Below, piece by piece: positions 60,989-64,000 of a stretch of 64,000 nt of DNA. Under the pieces are notes generated by a model that worked only from the letters and a program-made list of their open reading frames with translations, made no database searches and had not been told where the DNA came from. The translations under genes were made by a program, and so were the position numbers. Positions within the stretch are counted from its first letter, which is position 1. Each line of letters opens with the position of its first letter. Origin of the DNA: Chrysopilus asiliformis (lineage: Eukaryota; Arthropoda; Insecta; Diptera; Rhagionidae); contig OZ035962.1 of NCBI GenBank assembly GCA_964034945.1, positions 113,647,234 through 113,711,233 of the forward strand, given 5' to 3'.

Positions 60989-62373
60989 GGCACAGATAGA
61001 TCTTTGTCCCGAATTACCCTTTTCCCCTTTTACATTTGAACCTCGTAAAACAGTATTGTAGATATGTGGGAAAGAAATACGATTACGGATACCATTTGGA
61101 AGCTGATTCTTGCCATTTGGGACCAGTAGTCCTGGAAAAATCCTCGTATCCGGATATGTGAACAATTTTTGATATGGCCAAACTTGAAATTGATTAATTG
61201 ACCACTTGTGTTTGCGATGGTTCGGTGTACTATAACACAACAATGGAATTTGTTGAATCTTTTCAGTCTGTCCGTATCACATTGTGTACATTAGCGAAAT
61301 AAGGAATGATGAAATGCGGAACGAGCAAGACTGTGGTGTGGATCAACCGGAAAAGTCGGTCTGTAAATGGACGCTTCTGGTTTTCGACCGAATTTTCATA
61401 CATTTCCGTATAATCGAAATGGTTGTCAGTGGTGAAGATAATAACGGGAGCTGGAGAAAGGATTTCACAGAGTAACATGTTTTCCTTCTCTTACTTTTTT
61501 TTGGCTCCATCTTAAGTAACTGTGACGGTAGCAAGGATTTCTTTGGAAATATTCCACATACTTTATCCTTTATCGTTTTATTTGGGATTTTCCTAACGAA
61601 GATTGATGTGTTTAAAGCTTTTGCTGAATTAAATTGTTTAGTTCTGCTCAACGGCTTTCAGGGGAAAACAAAAGGGAAACTGTCGCCTAGGATTTTGATT
61701 CTGTTCCATCAGCTTTTCCTGTAAATGATGGTTCCGATGTTGGTGGTTGGTAGCAAGGATAGTCGATGTTATGGAGGCGGGTAATACGAGTGGAAATATT
61801 TATGGCAATTCGGTTAAATAAAACGACGTATAAAAGCTAAAAAGTGGAACGTGCCTAGATGTATGCTTTGGTTGCTTAGCGAAATTCTGGAGTTTTGGGG
61901 GATGGGTCTACTCCTGGCCCTACAGTTTCTCCTGCTTAAAACGAAAGGAACACAAAGAGAGAGAGAGAGACGGGAGCCCAGCTCATTGATCTTGATGGTT
62001 TGGTGTGTCATTGAAGCACAATCGTCATTGTTAATGATCTTAATAGTAGTCAATTTGGGTTAGGATCAATGTTGTGTGACTAATAACACTTTTGTTCAAT
62101 TCTAATGATGGGTTTGTTTTGCAATTTAATTAGTTTGGAAAGTTTTATGGACGGATGAATAGACCAAAAAGGTTATACAGGGCTGATAAGTTCCTGGGTA
62201 TAAAATGACGAAAGTGATTTGTCGGAATATAAACATTTCAAATTAGTGTGTATTTTTTTTTTAAATTAAACTGTTTCTTTATGATGGTTGGTGGCTTAAT
62301 TTGATTTGATTACGCAAGCTCGAGGTAAAAAAATATTACTAAAATAGATTCAAGAATCAAGTAAACCACACTT
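60989..62373. other. gene-free stretch
   Basis: AT-rich with a short AG repeat at 61958-61970. Only chance ORFs are present. Confidence 0.45.
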
Positions 62374-62458
62374 CACAGAAAAAAGTGATTAGTAAATTCA
62401 CTTACAATTTTCTTTGATTTTCAAACATAGGTGAATCTACTAATCACTTTTTTCTGTG
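62374..62458. mobile_element. 85-bp hairpin MITE CACAGAAAAAAGTGATTAGT
   Basis: CACAGAAAAAAGTGATTAGT at the left is answered exactly by ACTAATCACTTTTTTCTGTG at the right. The arms continue with AAATTCAC / GTGAATCT around a 30-base loop. It is too small to code. Confidence 0.75.
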
Positions 62459-62594
62459 TTTCTAAAATAGTAACCTTCTGTTACATATTGTGGGAAACCT
62501 AAAGTTTTTGCAAAAAAAAAAACTCCAAATATCTGTTGATTTTTCTGTGAATTTTTAAGAATAAATTAAAAATGCAGGCCACGCCTTAGCCTAT

Positions 62595-62723
62595 AGGCCC
62601 TATTCCAGAATCCGATACGAATGATTCGGATCGTAAACTCAATGTTGTTGTTGGTATAAAACACTAACAACAACATTGAGTTTACGATCCGAATCATTCG
62701 TATCGGATCCTGGAATAGGGCCT
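62595..62723. mobile_element. 129-bp almost perfect hairpin MITE with shared core
   Basis: The ends AGGCCCTATTCCAGAATCCG and CGGATCCTGGAATAGGGCCT pair over essentially the whole arm. The core on the minus strand reads GTTGTTGTTAGTGTTTTATA. TAT flanks both sides. It is the best-preserved member of the core-sharing hairpin family. Confidence 0.82.
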
Positions 62724-62770
62724 TATATATTCATTTTTAAGCGTTTGGTGGTCGCAAAAATGAATCTGAA

Positions 62771-63023
62771 ATTGAGGCGTTAAAAGCTAGAGTGGACCAA
62801 CCCACATAATCGAGTTTTTGAAGCTTTTCCACTTTTGTACTATTATTGACTGTAAATTTTTGGAAAGAAAAATTTCTGTGGACTTTATTACTCAATGTTG
62901 AAATGTTCTTTTGTGCATCCAAACATTTTTATCTAAAAACTCACTCGCAAAAGTGATTCAAACACAAAAAAATTCACGATTTCGACATGTGGGTTGGTCC
63001 ACTCTAGCTTTTAACGCCTCAAT
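62771..63023. mobile_element. 253-bp element with perfect 37-bp inverted ends
   Basis: 62771-62807 and 62987-63023 are perfect inverted complements, starting ATTGAGGCGTTAAAAGCTAG. The 179-base interior is AT-rich and non-coding. Perfect identity of the arms suggests recent insertion or copying between arms. Confidence 0.75.
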
Positions 63024-64000
63024 TGTGATCAACATAACCAACACAAAACTTGTAATCAACACAAAACTTTCCTCTGCAATATTCGGTTTCGGTTAAAACA
63101 TGTAAAAAATCTTATTTCTCAAATATCTCGAGTACCGTTAAAGATCCGTTAACGAAAAAAATGCAGAAATTTTTTTTTTTAGTTTTTTTATATGCAAGAA
63201 AAGCGGTCGTAGCTGCTATTACGGTGAGATGAAATTATGGTTTGAATCTGACTGAAGCTACAACCTGCAACGATGTGCAATGGTGATAGTAATAGTGGTT
63301 AAAATTAATTTAGCTATATACAAATAAGGGGAGAAAAATCCCATGATATAGTGGTTTTTAGGGGGTTTGATTTTATTCACTTTTTATGGAATTACATCCA
63401 TCTACCCGTTTCAGAACCAATTTAAATATCGTTGGGAACAAATTGAATTTCGCTTGGATTGATTGTTGGGGAGAACGAATGAAGAACGTAAAGCAACTTT
63501 ACGGAAATAACGGGACTTGAGCCGTATTCATTCTAGCTCCTGGGTAGATGAGAATCACCCCTTTTACAAATTGCCGGCAAAATACGAAAAAAAAATCCAT
63601 TGGAGGTGGCAAATATTACCCCCTATTGCTGTTAGCCAACCGAAATGTTGAAACGAAATGACGTTGTCTGTACCGTTAATGATCATCATCGGCGCGGCGT
63701 TGCCGTAGCCGCTAATATTCGGCTGTTATTCATGTAATTTCAATTATGCTCAGCAAACCAAACTTTGATGAATTTCCCGTTTGCATCCCTAATGAACTTT
63801 AGAGATTTCCCTCGCTTTGATAGTCGTCTGAATTTCACTCGGTCTCTCCATATCTACATCTATCCGTTATTTTTTATTAGGTATGGATATTTGTAGGTTT
63901 TTTTTGAAATTTAATTTGGTTTTCGTTTCATACGCTCGATTCACTGTTTGTTTGACTTTGTCAGGAAAATGAAAAAGTGGGTAACTGAAAGATACTTTGA
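63024..64000. other. right edge, no gene seen
   Basis: AT-rich apart from a GC-rich island CATCGGCGCGGCGTTGCCGT around 63687-63706. I see no ORF or repeat boundary. A distant promoter or enhancer of a gene beyond the edge is possible but not shown. Confidence 0.4.

Overview
The window reads as nuclear DNA of an insect, most probably a fly (Diptera). It is strongly AT-rich. Its genes are split by many short GT-AG introns. The proteins are typical animal proteins, including the insect developmental factor Lines. An exact match to the Drosophila core-promoter Motif 1 consensus lies just upstream of the first gene. I cannot name the species.

Six protein-coding genes could be assembled exon by exon, with phases agreeing at every junction. 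They are: a membrane-anchored metallophosphoesterase of the MPPE1/PGAP5/Cdc1 family (+, 10991-15820, 5 exons, 365 aa); the cohesin regulator Pds5 (+, 19518-26145, 14 exons, 1187 aa); the SSU-processome WD40/Utp12 protein WDR43/Utp5 (-, 31834-29169, 9 exons, 594 aa); the NuA4/TIP60 subunit MRGBP/Eaf7 (+, 32915-33753, 2 exons, 177 aa); glucose-6-phosphate isomerase (-, 41188-37526, 6 exons, 556 aa); and Lines (+, 42797-45415, one coding exon, 872 aa). pds5 and WDR43 converge. WDR43 and MRGBP diverge, as do Pgi and lines. The genes are housekeeping or developmental neighbours, not one pathway. From memory Pgi and lin both map to polytene region 44F of D. melanogaster, which would be conserved linkage if confirmed.

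Two sequence-identical elongator tRNA-Met(CAT) genes lie head to head between pds5 and WDR43, inside a long inverted repeat with arms of about 235 bp.

The rest is dominated by small non-autonomous mobile elements. They include two Helitrons (5'-TC, 3' hairpin plus CTAG, A|T insertion), pogo/Tigger-like MITEs with TA duplications, a pair of 167-bp TTAA-flanked palindromes, and a pair of hairpins with 3-bp duplications in two pds5 introns. A further set of near-perfect hairpins shares one central core but has unrelated stems. Other TIR pairs cluster in 57-63 kb. A C/T-rich minisatellite and TATA-containing block at 7.4-8.75 kb may be a retroelement remnant.

1-10.8 kb and 45.4-64 kb contain no gene I can support. 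I found no CRISPR array, no rRNA and no bacterial-type operon.
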